This document shows, one piece after another, positions 43,441 to 55,089 of a stretch of DNA of 64,000 bases; the stretch's first letter is position 1, and each line of letters begins with the position of its first letter. The position numbers and the translations under genes are program-made. This stretch comes from Favolaschia claudopus (lineage: Eukaryota; Basidiomycota; Agaricomycetes; Agaricales; Mycenaceae), in assembly GCA_037176885.1 (NCBI GenBank), contig JAWWNJ010000084.1, positions 248,001 through 312,000 of the forward strand, read 5' to 3'. The notes under the pieces were generated by a model that saw nothing but the letters and a program-made list of their open reading frames with translations, did no database searches and was not told the DNA's origin.

Positions 43441-43919
43441 TCTATCGACAGCTTGCTCCATAGACAGACGGTCACCGGTCTACGGTGTAAGGCAAGTGCC
43501 TAGTTGCACTGTACATCTGTTGACGATTCTGTCATCGGCAAAGCCGGGAGCACCACTTTGTGGGGCGTTGCCGTACCACATCAAGTGCCGCTGGTCCCTT
43601 GTTTTGGCCCTTGCCCGCAAGTCATGGCCCTGTCGAGCTCTGGGCAAGTAGCAGTTGAGTCTTGACTCAGTTCTGTTAACCCCCTGTTTTTTCCTGGTGT
43701 TCTCTGGGTGGCGGAAGCAAAACTCAGATTCGGCTGAAGTGGAGCTGGTGACGGGAAGCAAAACAAAGGTAAGCACAAACGAATGAGCACCACTCGATCA
43801 AAACCCGTATATTGTTTCCAAAACGGCTGTATCCTATACAGTATTACTATACTATACATGAAAACAAGAGGAGGCACAGCCTCCGTCCAAGAAAGGGAAT
43901 TCGTCATATGACTTTCTGT

Positions 43920-44060
43920 CACGCCGGTCGCGAGCGTAGCGAGCGGCGGTGCGGCGCCGTCGGCAAGCAATTCACCGCGGGGTTTGGGCGGCAGCCCCGA
44001 CGAGCTGTGACCCCGCCATAGGCACGCCGCGAGCGGAGCGAGTCGGCCGTGCCGAAGGCA
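43920..44060 (-). repeat. GC-rich family G, diverged inverted copy
   Basis: Contains GGTCGCGAGCGTAGCGAGCG, CGGGGTTTGGGCGGCAGCCC and CGAGCGGAGCGAGTCGGCCG, the inverse of the core found at 26926-27187 and 60534-61047. Confidence 0.6.
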
Positions 44061-44355
44061 GGGGGCTAACGCTCGTGCGTCAAGAATTCGGGTAAGTTCA
44101 TACCCCATAAACCCATAATTTGGGGGTGATAGACTTGCGAAGCCTCCGGGCGTGGAAGGCAACACAAGGCGTGTGTGTGCGAGTGGGTCCTAAGCTGCTC
44201 GTGGGCTGGGGCCTGAGTCCACTGCTACGACGGAGGCAGGGAGCGAGAGATGGAGGCGGAAGGCAAGAGTGATCTATAGAAACAGATACAAACACAGGTC
44301 GTAACTACAACTACAAATAAATGTGATACGCAACCAGCAAGGCGCGAGGCTCAAC

Positions 44356-44852
44356 AGGGGGCCAAATCTCTTCAGTTTACAGTGTAAAAGTGCCCGAATT
44401 ACAGTTGCGGCGAAATTAAGTGTATTACCATATAAGGAAATTTCCATTAATGCGCGAAAACAAGTGCTCAGAGTATCCTTTGATCATTAGAATATGTATG
44501 GGTGAGTATATGCACACTTCAAGCCGGTTGTCCACTTGAAACTCTGGTCAGAAACAGTCCAATGAGTACCATAAAAGTTAGCCAATTGCAAAGGAAACTG
44601 ACCTTTTCTCTTGAGATTTAAAACATCTACAGACATTTAACACCCAGTACTAGCAATATCCGCAGCTAAGCTACCTATAACATCCATGATTCGCCCTCCT
44701 AAGGTTGGTTTGATCAAAATTTCCCTATATGGTAATGCATCTAATTTCGCCGCAACTGTACGTGATATTTACCTGCCATAACCCATAAAAAACCCCATAA
44801 CCCATACCTTTTTGTCCCCACCGAGGGGTATGGGTTAAGGCAGTGACGACTG
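44356..44852. mobile_element. MITE B, truncated copy with a nested MITE
   Basis: Reading the minus strand from 44852 matches the plus strand of 45724 onward: CAGTCGTCACTG, then TATGGGTTATGGG..., GCAGGTAAAT and TTACAGTGTAAAA. One end is lost near 44356. A 357-bp MITE (44402-44758) interrupts it at a TA. Confidence 0.75.
44402..44758. mobile_element. 357-bp MITE C with TA target duplication, nested in MITE B
   Basis: The ends CAGTTGCGGCGAAATTA and the inverse are followed by GCATTACCATATAGGGAAAT-like inner arms. TA lies at 44400-44401 and 44759-44760. Deleting it rejoins AATTACGTGATATTTACC, which matches AATTACGTCACATTTACC in the uninterrupted MITE B copy. Confidence 0.85.
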
Positions 44853-44860
44853 TATATATA

Positions 44861-45720
44861 TATAGAGTATACTTAGGGTAACCAGCCCGCTCTGGTTACC
44901 TTGCTGGTGACCCCCGCTTAGCTTAGCCGAGGTAACCACCGGAATACACGATTGTACTCTCTGGTGATCGGAGAACCGAGTCCGAGGACTCCGAGTATCC
45001 GCCAGCTCACGAAGGCGGGCAATTGCCGATGTGTGGGAAATTCTTGCTATGGTGCGCTCGGCCTAAACACCACCAAACAAGAACAAGATTTATTCCACCT
45101 GATCAAAACCTTCCCACGACTGATCCTCTGGCCAAAACACTCCGATTAGATAGTAGTACAATCCCTCAAGAGGGATTCTTCATCCGCTCAAAACTCACAA
45201 CAAATACTTTTTCCGCGGGGCCGATTTGAGACATCAGTGATGCAATCAATCAATCAATCAGTCATGTGAGTTTACGGAACATGCCTAATTTAGGTTACCA
45301 CTGGTATTACCACTGATCGATTTCCTCATTTTATATGCTCTCAAAGACCACTGTGACATCGCTGCTACCCCAATTGAGGCCTCCTGGTATGTTTTAACTC
45401 TGCCTGGCCCCAATCGTGCAGCAAAAAATACAATTCAAATTTAAATTTTTTCCTTCGGTCGATTTGAGACATCAATGATGGCATCGATGATGGGACCTAT
45501 TTGGTGGTGTTTAGGCCGAGCGCACCATAGGAGAATTCTGTGCAAGCACTGTCAAATAAAGCCATGGTCTGTCTCTTGAATTCCAAATAACCATCGAGAG
45601 ATGATAGACAGGAAATTGTTTTGTGTATAAAAAATTAGAATACTTAACTACCCATTTGTCAAACTAATTAAATAGTTTTACAATGAAAGCCAAACAAAAC
45701 TTCAGCTATCAGATTGTACA
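44861..45720. other. No gene recognised; 30-bp inverted repeat
   Basis: CTATGGTGCGCTCGGCCTAA ACACCACCAA at 45047-45076 is inverted at 45510-45539, and a GATTTGAGACATCA motif occurs at 45226 and 45465. An (ATCA)n run is at 45245. This may be one 0.5-kb fold-back element. Confidence 0.5.
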
Positions 45721-45723
45721 GTA

Positions 45724-45911
45724 CAGTCGTCACTGTCTTACCCCATACAGGTCGGTGCGGCCGAAAAAGTATGGGTTATGGGTGTTTTATGGGTTACTGC
45801 AGGTAAATGTGACGTAATTTGGGCCGTTTTACACTGTAAATTTGGGAAATTTGGACCCCAAAATTATGGGTTATGGCAGGTGACAGGTATGGGTTATGAC
45901 AGTGTCGACTG
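45724..45911. mobile_element. MITE B, 188 bp, with TA target duplication
   Basis: Starts CAGTCGTCACTGTC and ends with the inverse GACAGTGTCGACTG, flanked by TA at 45722-45723 and 45912-45913. The interior is rich in TATGGGTTATGG repeats. Opposite orientation to the interrupted copy at 44356-44852. Confidence 0.8.
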
Positions 45912-46528
45912 TAACTACCAAATCTTTCAATCCTTCCGATCGTGAGCACAATCCATTCAATCGTTCGATTACTTCATCAGATTGAGGATATATTTTGCCA
46001 AAGTCACCATGATTAGTACATCTGGTAGAATTGGCGGGCAAAGAGGCACGTGACAGGTCACCATCAGTAACCTGCGGTGACCCCCACGCCGTTAGTACAT
46101 AGTAATTCGAGGGCAATGAATTTTTTAAAGCATTGATTTTTAAGGCGCTTTGCAGTGCTCCACCCCACTGAAATCATGAGATGAAATTCAAAATACGACG
46201 TCAGTCATATTTTAACTGACCTAGTTTAGTTTTGCGCCCGCAATAACTGTTAACGTGCAAGACGCCAATTTTGACTACTGCCTTGTCAGCTGGTGCCTAG
46301 ATCCTGGTGCAACAAATATTATCTCTACGCGGTGATAGTGAGCTGGTCACCAGCGAACAGGCAGAATAATATTCTGCCTTGCTTAACCCTGCCTTACAGA
46401 GCAACACTCTTTTTATCTACCCCTTTCTACAGGGACAAAATGCCAGAAGAGCCATGACCTACACCACAGGTCAATTAATATTATTTGTGGCCTACAAGAA
46501 TAATATCATAGGCCCAAGGGATAGGGAT

Positions 46529-47453
46529 TCACACCCTCTTCCTCCCCATTCCCTTGGCTGAGGTCTTCTCTGTCGACGCGTGGTCACCATTCATGGACAT
46601 CACGACCATTAGAAAGTCACGGAAGGTGTATTTAACCTTGACGCGAGACGCCAGCGGGCTCTCGTGGAAGAGTCTCTGGCAATCCTCGATGCGTCGCTTC
46701 CATGCCTTGACGGATTCGGCGCTTGAATGATCGATGGTCTTCTCGACACCAAGGAAGCGAATTTGGGGGGCGGAGTCTGGGGTAACTTGAATGCTCCCCG
46801 ACTTATAATCAGGTGCGCGGACAGCTACATGAGAGCTTTCAATGTTATCGCGCGATTCGAAGTACTGTCGGCGCTGATAGACACTCCTGCAAGATGTGAG
46901 TGAGCTGGCACATTTATTTGACGAAATCTCAGCTTTATTTAAGCTAATCTCGTATGCTATTTGCATCTTTGCAGCCACGCCACCTTCCAAGATCGCTCGG
47001 CTAACCGTACGGCGGCTCATTTCTCTATCAATCTTCACTCCAAAAATCTCTACCACCCGTAGCATCAGCGACCCGACCTTCCCGCGCGCGCACCCCGACT
47101 CCACCATAATGCGCACAAGCTTACGGGCATGGACTGTAAACTCCCTTCTGTGTCACTCTGTGGAAAAACGACCGCTTTTTCGCCTTCTCGATGGATCGTG
47201 CAAGAGCTCCAGCTGCGCGACGGACCTTTTGCTGCAATGCCTTGTTTTTCCTACCGACTCCGGCCACTAACTCTTTTAGTTCAGCGGCTTTCTGCTCTCC
47301 CGAAGCCAGTGCCTTGTCCACTGCCCGCTGCAAGCAGTCCTCGCACCGCTTTGACTCCTGCCTTGCTGCTTCTGCAGCCCTGTCTATTGCTCGGGTCTTG
47401 TATACGTCAAGCGCTGCTTTGACCTTCTTTTTGTACAGTTGCGGCAAAATCAA
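46529..47453 (-). pseudogene. Unknown TE-associated basidiomycete protein, frameshifted
   Basis: The N-terminal frame (47453-47121) is a Lys/Ala/Glu-rich coiled coil: KVKAALDVYKTRAIDRAAEA... After a one-base frameshift near 47115 the next frame reads ARKLVRIMVESGCARGKVGS, then IFGVKID, M-SRRTVSRAILEGGVAAKM, later FLGVEKTIDHSSAESVKAWK and the end FLMVVMSMNGDHASTEKTSA. I recognise this layout (RRTV.R...EGG.AAK, FLGV..T.DHSSE, MNGDHA..EK) as a repeated, uncharacterised protein of mushroom genomes. A second frame break near 46840 follows ISADSTSNRA. Function unknown; it may be transposon-encoded. The 3' end is missing. Confidence 0.55.
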
Positions 47454-47744
47454 ATGTCCCTACCATAAAAAGAAGTTCAAATCAATCTGTATTTCAAGTG
47501 ATGACAGCGAGACAGTTGAAGAGAAAAGTTCCGAAGCATTGAACTGCCAAGAAAAGCCTCCAGAACGATCCGAAAGCGTTGCATTTGCATTTTTGAGCCC
47601 AGACGCTGGCAAGTAGCTCGAGAGTTCAGCGAATTGAAAGAGAGTGCACGAGGGTTTTGCCAAAGTTCCATGCAATTTAAACCAACTTTGACGAGATGAG
47701 GCGACGAGGACGAGACAAAGGACTCGGCGGTTATTGTAGTCTCT

Positions 47745-47812
47745 TGTAAACAGGCACTACAACAAAATATATCCTCGTACCTGCGGTTTGTTGTAGTCTG
47801 TCGAGTTGCTGT
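47745..47812. repeat. Conserved hairpin, copy 2
   Basis: ACTACAACAAA pairs with TTTGTTGTAGT around the same ATCCTCGTACCTGCGG loop as at 16659-16721. Stem sequence and length differ between copies while pairing is kept. Confidence 0.65.
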
Positions 47813-48220
47813 CATCGGCGATTGGAGGTGAGCCAAATCCCGTAATGATTTTAATCAAGTCGAATCAATCGCGTCGTTGTGCATTCTGCTACGAGTTACT
47901 CTGCTGTGCGGGGTACCTTTGGCAACTCATATGGAAGGAAATGGCTCAAAATTGAGGGAGATCGCAATTTGGTGGGTTGGCCGCCGGCCACCCGCAGTGT
48001 TGTGAATTCCTGTCGCACTGAGTGAAATAACTCACTCAAACTTTACCTGCTCGACCATGTTAATTTGAGCGTCGTGTCCCGAAATCTAGGCAATTGACGG
48101 GGGCACAGTGGTATGTAGTATAAGGTGAATAGCGGGTGGGAACTATTTCCCAATTCGTACACTACGGCATTATGCCCACCTCCGTGCATCACCCCCGTGG
48201 CAAAATACAGACTACGGTTA

Positions 48221-48899
48221 CAGTGGTGGCAAATAGAAATTGCCGTGGCTTTTTGGTAAAAATCTTGCTGTATGCTTCACCGAATGACCTCAAATAAGAT
48301 GTAAAGATGGGTATGTGATACTTCTGTACCTCCTAGAACACTCAGCAATATATCATGCACTGAGAATGCATCAATAATGGATGGTTCCCGATTTTTGCCA
48401 TATCCGGAAAAACACAATGTACCCTCAGCAAAAAAGTGTCATAATAGGATAAAAGTCCTTGAAAAACAATGCTGGTTCTCACTTTGATTGACTGGAATTG
48501 ACCCTCATTTGAGCTCACAACGGCCGCGCGAAGTTGGTCATTTTAGCTATTTTCTCTGCATTTTCAGCTATTTTGTGTGAAAATAGCCAACTCTGAGCGG
48601 CTGTTGTGAGCTCAAATGAGGGTCAATTCCATTCAACTAAAGTGGAAACTAGGACTGTTTTTCAAGTACTTTCATCCTATTATGACACTTTTTTGCTGAG
48701 GATACATTGAGTGTTTCCAGATATGGCGATAATCAGATACTGTCCTGTTATTGATGCATTGTCAGGGCATAATATATAGCTGAGTGTTCTAAGCAGTACA
48801 GAGGTATCATATATTTATCTCTACATCTTATTTCAGGTCATTCCGTGAAGTATACAGCAAGATTTAGGCCAAAAAGGCAATTTCTATTTGCCACCACTG
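48221..48899. mobile_element. 679-bp full-length fold-back MITE, copy 1
   Basis: TIRs start CAGTGGTGGCAAATAGAAAT and pairing continues, with mismatches, almost to the centre (CAAAATAGCTGAAAATGCAG region). TA flanks both ends (48219-48220, 48900-48901). A homologous copy is at 63161-63865. No coding content. Tc1/mariner-type by its TA duplication. Confidence 0.88.
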
Positions 48900-49149
48900 T
48901 ATTGCGGCATTGATGCGGTATGTTATCTGGCTTGTGACTTTGTTATCTGGTGTGACTGTGTTATCTGTCTTTCTATTCTCTTCGCTGTTCATGGACAGGG
49001 AAAGCTGTATAGTACTCATTTTGTATGCCTCTAGTACTTGTCTACAAATTTTGGAGCACTCTGGCTTTGTTGAATTGGCTAAAAGTTCAATAGCATGTGG
49101 CTGTGGCAAGATAACACCCAGCTGATCGGGACATCAACCGGGTGACTCT

Positions 49150-50186
49150 CCACGGCGGCTGCCCGATAATATATACGAGCTGTGGGACCCGTGCCTTCGC
49201 CACTCAGGACCTTTAACGGTTATATGTACCGGTTCAGATTTCGCGCTCACTTGCTGCTTTCAAGGCCGACGGCGCCGCACTGCCGCTCGCTGCACTTGCC
49301 GGCGCGCGTCGCCGCGGGGAGAGCGTGGGTAAGTCCACGTGCTGCGCACGTGGGTTTCCTGTCAAAGGCTGTGCCGTGCTCCAATGACAATGTAGGGATC
49401 TTGGCCGATCACAAGCCGATCAGACACAACAACCCCCCCCAAATTAGGCAATCCGATAAAGCCGACCAGCTTTTCCTGGCTCGACCGTTCGACTTCTTTC
49501 TGTAGCTCAGAACTCAGACCGATAACGCTGAGATTTTGGCTACCCCCCCATTTTCATACTCTAAGAATCGCCTTGTGGTCTCGGATTATCTCGTTCCCCC
49601 ATGTTTGGAACACATTTGCATGTTTGATTGACGCTGATGACATTCGGCAATGATTCGGCAGCCGTCGGTGAAATGTGGACGACTCGGGTGAAATCGGAGA
49701 CTGAGCTCCTTCTCTTTTTTCATCTCTCTTCTTGATCTTCCCCAACGCGTTTACATTTTGGGGCGGATCAATTAGCGATGTTAAGTAGGGGAGCTTGCTC
49801 CCCCTTGTCTGAGGTTACTCTCCCACGGGTACGCCATCAGTTAGCTGTTGGCATATGCCAACGACTTTTGGCAGCTGTCAAAATTGTCGTCGTCTTGCTC
49901 CCCCGTCTTCCTCTGCTCTCATGGCTGCCCACGGCCTCGAGAAAGCCCTCCGAGATTAGCTACTTGGTGCGAATCTCTTAGAATAGCTCAAACTGTGTGA
50001 GGTCTACCTGCGCGGCCTTAAGCTGCTGCTGCCTCAGACCTCTTACACAGAGCCAGCCCAGTTGCTTAAGTTAACTACGCCAAAATTAATGAGGATGCTT
50101 GAACCAGGTGTAATGCGTCGTGCACAGCTTGGGTTTACTTTAGATACATATGGAATGAACCTTAGTGAATTTGTATTCGAGGATTA
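49150..50186. other. No gene recognised; repeat scraps
   Basis: Starts with a terminus of the element found at 18866-19249 (CCACGGCGGCTGCCCGATAA), then a GC-rich family G core (49265-49345). The rest (to 50186) shows no gene I can name. Confidence 0.4.
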
Positions 50187-51079
50187 ATGATGACTAATTA
50201 CTCATGTCCGTGGAGGATTATGTCCGAAAAAGGCATACTCGTGTGATCCGACGAGTTCCGGGATCACATGTGATGCTGTCAATCAACTTTCTCTTGTTCT
50301 TACCCAACTCTTACACTCTCCGCAAAACCAGCCCTCGCAGGCATGAATGGAGGAGTTAGAAAGAAGGCCGGAAGAAGAATTCCCTCCAGAAGCCACGCTA
50401 CTCTTCATCTAGTTGCCTCCCCCGCCCCGCAATCCGTCCCACCCCAACTACTAGCTTTTGACCTTACAATAACAAAAGCGCACCTTCGTCACTTCGTGCT
50501 CAGAATGTGGGGGAGCAAGGCCTTATTTTCTTCAACTTTTTTGGCAGACAATACTGCCAGTTTGGGAATTCATTTTGGTGTCTAGCGGAGAATTGACATC
50601 GCCTGAAGATGGTGCAAGTCCAAATATTGGTGCGTGTTTTTTTTCCGTGCCATGATGTATAGATGCTCTTATTACATCTGCTACACTTGTTCACCACGCT
50701 AGATAGTTGCTGAAATTTCGAGATCAACAAAGCTCGCCTGTAGAAGTTCAAACTACTTCGTATTCATCTCAGAGTTATCTACGGACATAAAATTGGGTTG
50801 AACGGCGAACTCGTAAGGCATGATTTAGACTGGCAAAAGCTGAACGCGTTGAATTGAGAACCAAATTCCGTTGAGCTTCGAGTTTAGCTAAGGTTCATAC
50901 AGTAAAAGTCTGGTTGTCAAAAAAATGGAAACATGCAAACATCCTACTTGGTCTCATAGGCGATAGCATGCACAACACACTGGCTTTTGCGTGGATTATA
51001 TGAGAATCCAAGACCGACGAGGAAGGGGACTGATGCGCGATAAATCCACAGAACATGGGTTGTTGGAGAAGACTAAAAC

Positions 51080-51283
51080 TGTGACGGAAGCGAAGGCGAG
51101 TCGAGTTCCGGCACAAGTGGATCAAACAAAAGAACTGGTGTAAGTCTTAGATTGACCAAGGGAAAAGCTACTACGACAAGAACTAAACTACTTATACAGG
51201 AGAATCAAGGCTGTGTACATGGAGTCATGGGGACGAAACGGGCAGATCTCGCCGTGAGCGGATGCGAACGCCGATTCGTCACA
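51080..51283 (-). repeat. 3' LTR of the gag-only element
   Basis: 204 bp, TGTGACG...CGTCACA; on the minus strand it contains a TATA-like TATAAGTAG. Confidence 0.9.
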
Positions 51284-51459
51284 TCCGCCCTCCAGATCGT
51301 CGACCACGACGAGCTCAATCTTCATACAAAAATCAATAAATCTTGTTCAAAATCAATTCAACGTTCGAAATGGTCTTCGAATAATCAAAATCAAACCATT
51401 TGGGTATCCTCGCCCTCCTCGACGACCATTTCGATGTCGAGGGAGGAAATTGTGCGAAT

Positions 51460-53762
51460 TTAGAAGTGTTCGAGAACTTCCGTGCTCTCCAACAGAGCAT
51501 CGTGATCATCGTTCAGCGCGAAATCAACCGCGTGGGATGCAAAACCAGGAGGCCCTCCTTTCGAAACCATCGTGTTGAGTTCAGGACAGTTACGAGAAAG
51601 GTGACCCTGACACTGTACACCACAGTTAAAGCATAAACCAGCGGCAAGGTACTCATTTCGTTTCTTAACCGAAAGATGCTTGCCGCTGTCGCGAGATTTC
51701 GACCCAGTCGTTGAAGGTTCGGGTTCAGCACTGGAAACCGAGACAACGCGCCCTCCATTACGACGTCTTCCGTTCGAATCTGATTCCAGTTTCTGGTCAT
51801 CGGGCTTGGATTGAGTCTTACTCGATCCAGCCATATCAATCTCATCATTATCATCGTCAACCTTGACAATAATTTCGGCGCTCTCAGCACCAGCAGTAAC
51901 TTCAGCCCAAGAAGAGGTTTCTGGATCAAGTTCATCCTTTCGAATGTCAGCGTTGAGGCTACGCCAGAACATGACAACCTTCTCTTGGTTGGCTTCAAGA
52001 CCAATGGTGTTATAAATTCGTTCCCATTCAGCCTTGTGAATTAATACTGACTTAGTGCCTTAGACACAAGAGCGCAATCGAGTGCGTTGTTTCTCACGTA
52101 AATTCACAGGGAAACAAAAATTGAATAAACCCCAAAAGAACTCACTCAGAGTCCAAACGTGCTCATCATTCTCAACCTTGCTGTTGTAGAATTCAAGTGC
52201 ACGAGCCGTCAAATAGTACGACAAGTAAAACACTCGTTGATCAGTCGGGACTTTGCCAAGTTGCACATAATTCGATCCTTCTTTAACAAATCGATGGAAT
52301 GCAATGGCATCCGGTGAGCCATCATACTCCTTTGGAGGTATAGGCTTCAATATCATTTTATTCTTCCTGTGAGAACTCCGTTTCTTCCTAGAGGAACGGC
52401 GCTTGCGACGATGACGTGACGGGTATGACCTCCCGGAACCTGAACCATCTGAGGACTCAGAGTTGGAGTTCGACGAATCAGAAGGTTCGGGTGGGGTGGG
52501 TGAACCATCCACACGCTCGGCATTGCGCAGGGTGCGCTCAATGAAGCTGCCTGGCGCGACGCGCTTAGCAGGAGTGGGCTCGGGACGAGATCCGCGAGCG
52601 CCGTGATCCGCACCGATCTGTCAATGCTGTTTTTAACAGCAGTCTGCGCCTTGGTCGTCCGAGAACGTTGCAAGCTGCTGATCGGCGCTTGTAAATCAGC
52701 AATCTTTTCGTCTATGCTCTGGCCAGAGGCGACGGTATCTTTCGTTTGCTTCAGCAAAGGTCTGGGTTCGGGAGAAGCCATGATTGGCGTCCGATCAAAG
52801 AACCCAGGTGGCGGTGAATGCTGTTCTTCTTTGACAGCACGGCGAATTTCGGCGAAATTATCAAAAGCGGCTCTTTGCGCGTCGATATCGCGCTCAGAGA
52901 AATCTTCCGAAAAATTTGCTGCACCCCAATTGCGAGGGTCAGCACCTTTACCCTTCTGGCGGGAGATGGTATTGCCGGACTGACAATATTTTCAGGCACA
53001 TTCATTGCCGATCTGTCATCAATATCAATCAAGTTCGTGATTTCATCATCTGGCGTGTTCTCGCGCGGGATAACTATCCCGCGCCCTGACGCAGCAGCCA
53101 AAGCTTCCTGGGCCAAAGCTTGGTGGCGGCGAGCGATACTCACAAGCTCACTCACACTCATGTTCTGAATCGCACGGGATACGGTCGATGTGGAATGGGA
53201 TAACATATTCTGAGAATTTACTACGGTGAGTGAATCCGCTGAAGCTTGACGACCGGGCGTTGCCATGCGAGGGCGTGGCAAGGCCTTCTTCGAGCATCCC
53301 CCAATCCACGGCTGAGGTCAGAACGGGCCCAGAGAGCTCGCTACGCATCGGGGTCACCGATGGCGCACGCGTCGAGGGTACCGAAGGTGAAGTCTCGTTG
53401 CCCAGAGGCAATGGTTCGACGCCCGAAGGCGAAGCAGTCTCACCACCAAACGGTGATGGGGTCTCACCACCCGAAGGCAGTGGAAGGTCTACACGAGAGG
53501 AAGGTCCACCCGAGACCGCTTGACTGTACAATAGGTCGGGGGAAACGGGGCGTGGCTTTGTCGAAGAGGCACGAATCTCCGGTCGGGGGGTCCCAGAACG
53601 GGGACTCACGGCGATGGCAGTACTAGCAGGTCTCGGCACAGACATTCCAGGTCCAGGAACGAGGACACGAGCATGAGAGCGGAGAGGGTAGCGAGCACGG
53701 CCAGCGGGGTCAGTCATCGGGGTCGATGTCGAGCTCAGAGGGTCAGAGGAGGTCGGGGGCAA
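51460..53762 (-). pseudogene. Gag polyprotein (Ty3/gypsy type), several frameshifts
   Basis: Read from 53762: a Pro/Ser-rich N-terminus (MPPTSSDPLSSTSTPMTDPA), then after a frame change MSVSELVSIARRHQALAQEA, NWGAANFSEDFSERDIDAQR and FDRTPIMASPEPRP. An Arg-rich stretch follows, then the capsid-like core LKPIPPKEYDGSPDAIAFHR, VFYLSYYLTARALEFYNSKV and FFWGLFNFCFPVNLREKQR. It ends with the nucleocapsid knuckle CFNCGVQCQGHLSRNC, which has two extra residues compared with CX2CX4HX4C. The capsid block is typical of fungal chromovirus-type gags. At least three frameshifts are needed, so this copy cannot make full-length Gag unless recoding occurs. Confidence 0.85.
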
Positions 53763-53812
53763 GCGTAGTCAAGAGCGTCGACGGATCTAGTGACTTGGTT
53801 CAGTTCAAAAGA

Positions 53813-54016
53813 TGTGACGGAAGCGAAGGCGAGTCGAGTTCCGGCACAAGTGGACCAAACAAAAGAACTGGTGTAAGTCTTAGATTGACCAAGGGAAAAG
53901 CTACTACGACAAGAACTAAACTACTTATACAGGAGAATCAGGGCTGTGTACATGGAGTCATGGGGACGAAACGGGCAGATCTCGCCGTGAGCGGATGCGA
54001 ACGCCGATTCGTCACA
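53813..54016 (-). repeat. 5' LTR of the gag-only element
   Basis: 204 bp. It differs from the other LTR at about two positions (GACC versus GATC near 53853; CAGGG versus CAAGG near 53940). Confidence 0.9.
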
Positions 54017-54656
54017 AAAACCAAGTCTTGTGTATTTTTGTATCTCACTCAATTTTCATGCACTTTATTTAAGCCTGAACCATGGACCTTGAAACTGCGC
54101 CTGCGCGGAGAGCGCAATACTTGGTGTTTCCGGAATCCAAGGACCAACTGAACTTCCAGATTTGTTTTTGAGTGTTCAGCCCAAGTACGCAAAGAAATTG
54201 TGTCTAATCAATTACTTCACTGTCTCCAACACGAATAAAGCCTCAGAGCATTGTTGTAAGAGCATCTGAAGGCAATTCGCCGTGAATTCAGTGAAATTTA
54301 TCGGCTTTTTCGGACTAACTGTGAGAACGGCCAAGGAAGATGATGATGGAATCAATTTATTAAGTAACGTTTCATGCCCTTTAGGGCATATGTCGCTACT
54401 GCGCCTCTGTGTAGCTAACTATAGGTACTGTGGTAGGTACGTAGTCGTGATGAGTAGATAGATCAACAGAGTAGGTGTGGACACGGGTACGAGTAAATGC
54501 GAGGCCATGAGAAAACGATCATGGTGGGACAAACTTGAGAGTATGGTATGGTTCATGGGGCGAAAAGCTCTAGGAGCGGAAGTCCAGGTACGGCTGATTG
54601 TACGTGAGGGGAAGGGGCATGAGGGGAGGGGGGAATAAGTGCTAAACGGACTCGCC

Positions 54657-55085
54657 TCAGTGCTCACTTTGCATAGCAGCAAAGAAGGACCCAGAGGCAG
54701 AAAGTTCATCCTCGATGCGACGGAAGAGTATCTGACGAACAGGGCACTCTGCCGCTGTAGCTGAGTGTTTACCACCACAGCCACGCAGAGCGCATCTCGG
54801 GACGATATGGGGGCACTGTTTGCCAGATTTGCAGGGTTTGGCGTTGGGGCAACGGCATTCTGAAGTGGGATGAGGACCGGCGCAGGTGCCACAGACAGCC
54901 TTGCTGTGGCATTGGGAGGCAATATGACCGAATCGGAAACATTTGAAGCACTGGCTGGGACGGGGCCGGTACTTCTCAACACGGTGGAGGAATCCTTCGA
55001 GAGCCAGGTGCTCTCCAATACAGGCATTCGCCACGTCCGCGTCGTCGAAATACAGGACAAGCGATGAGTGGCGTTTGGTTGCTCG
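54657..55085 (-). pseudogene. LINE ORF1 (gag-like) zinc-knuckle fragment
   Basis: The frame reads SSLVLYFDDADVANACIGEH, LALEGFLHRVEKY then CFKCFRFGHIASQC, CGTCAGPHPTSEC and CALRGCGGKHSATAAECPVR. These are the tandem CCHC knuckles and preceding RRM-like end of Tad/I-type LINE ORF1 proteins, which bind the element RNA. The N-terminus is missing at the junction near 55086 with a plus-strand DIRS-type fragment. The stop is at 54657. Confidence 0.75.
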
Positions 55086-55089
55086 GAGC

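Larger units (their letters stand above)
51080..54016 (-). mobile_element. Gag-only Ty3/gypsy-type LTR retrotransposon with intact TSD
   Basis: Two 204-bp LTRs differ at about two positions and are flanked by the exact 5-bp duplication AAAAC (51075-51079 and 54017-54021). Read on the minus strand, the interior encodes a gag with capsid and zinc-knuckle regions and ends without protease, RT, RNase H or integrase. The polypurine GGAGGGCGGA precedes the 3' LTR. This is the layout called TR-GAG: structurally complete, non-autonomous and young. It must rely on a related pol in trans. Confidence 0.9.
50187..54345 (+). repeat. Family U, copy 2, interrupted by a gag-only LTR element
   Basis: Homologous to the minus strand of 10530-11770, with a putative start at 50204 (MSVEDYVRKRHTRVIRRVPG). 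It is contiguous to 51079, interrupted by 51080-54016, and resumes at 54022 to about 54345 (TGTCTCCAACACGAA...GTGAGAACGGCC). Frameshifts are frequent in this copy. The flanking AAAAC duplication belongs to the LTR element. Confidence 0.75.

Noticed and set aside
45245..45262. (ATCA)n run
   Set aside because: Short simple repeat without further structure.
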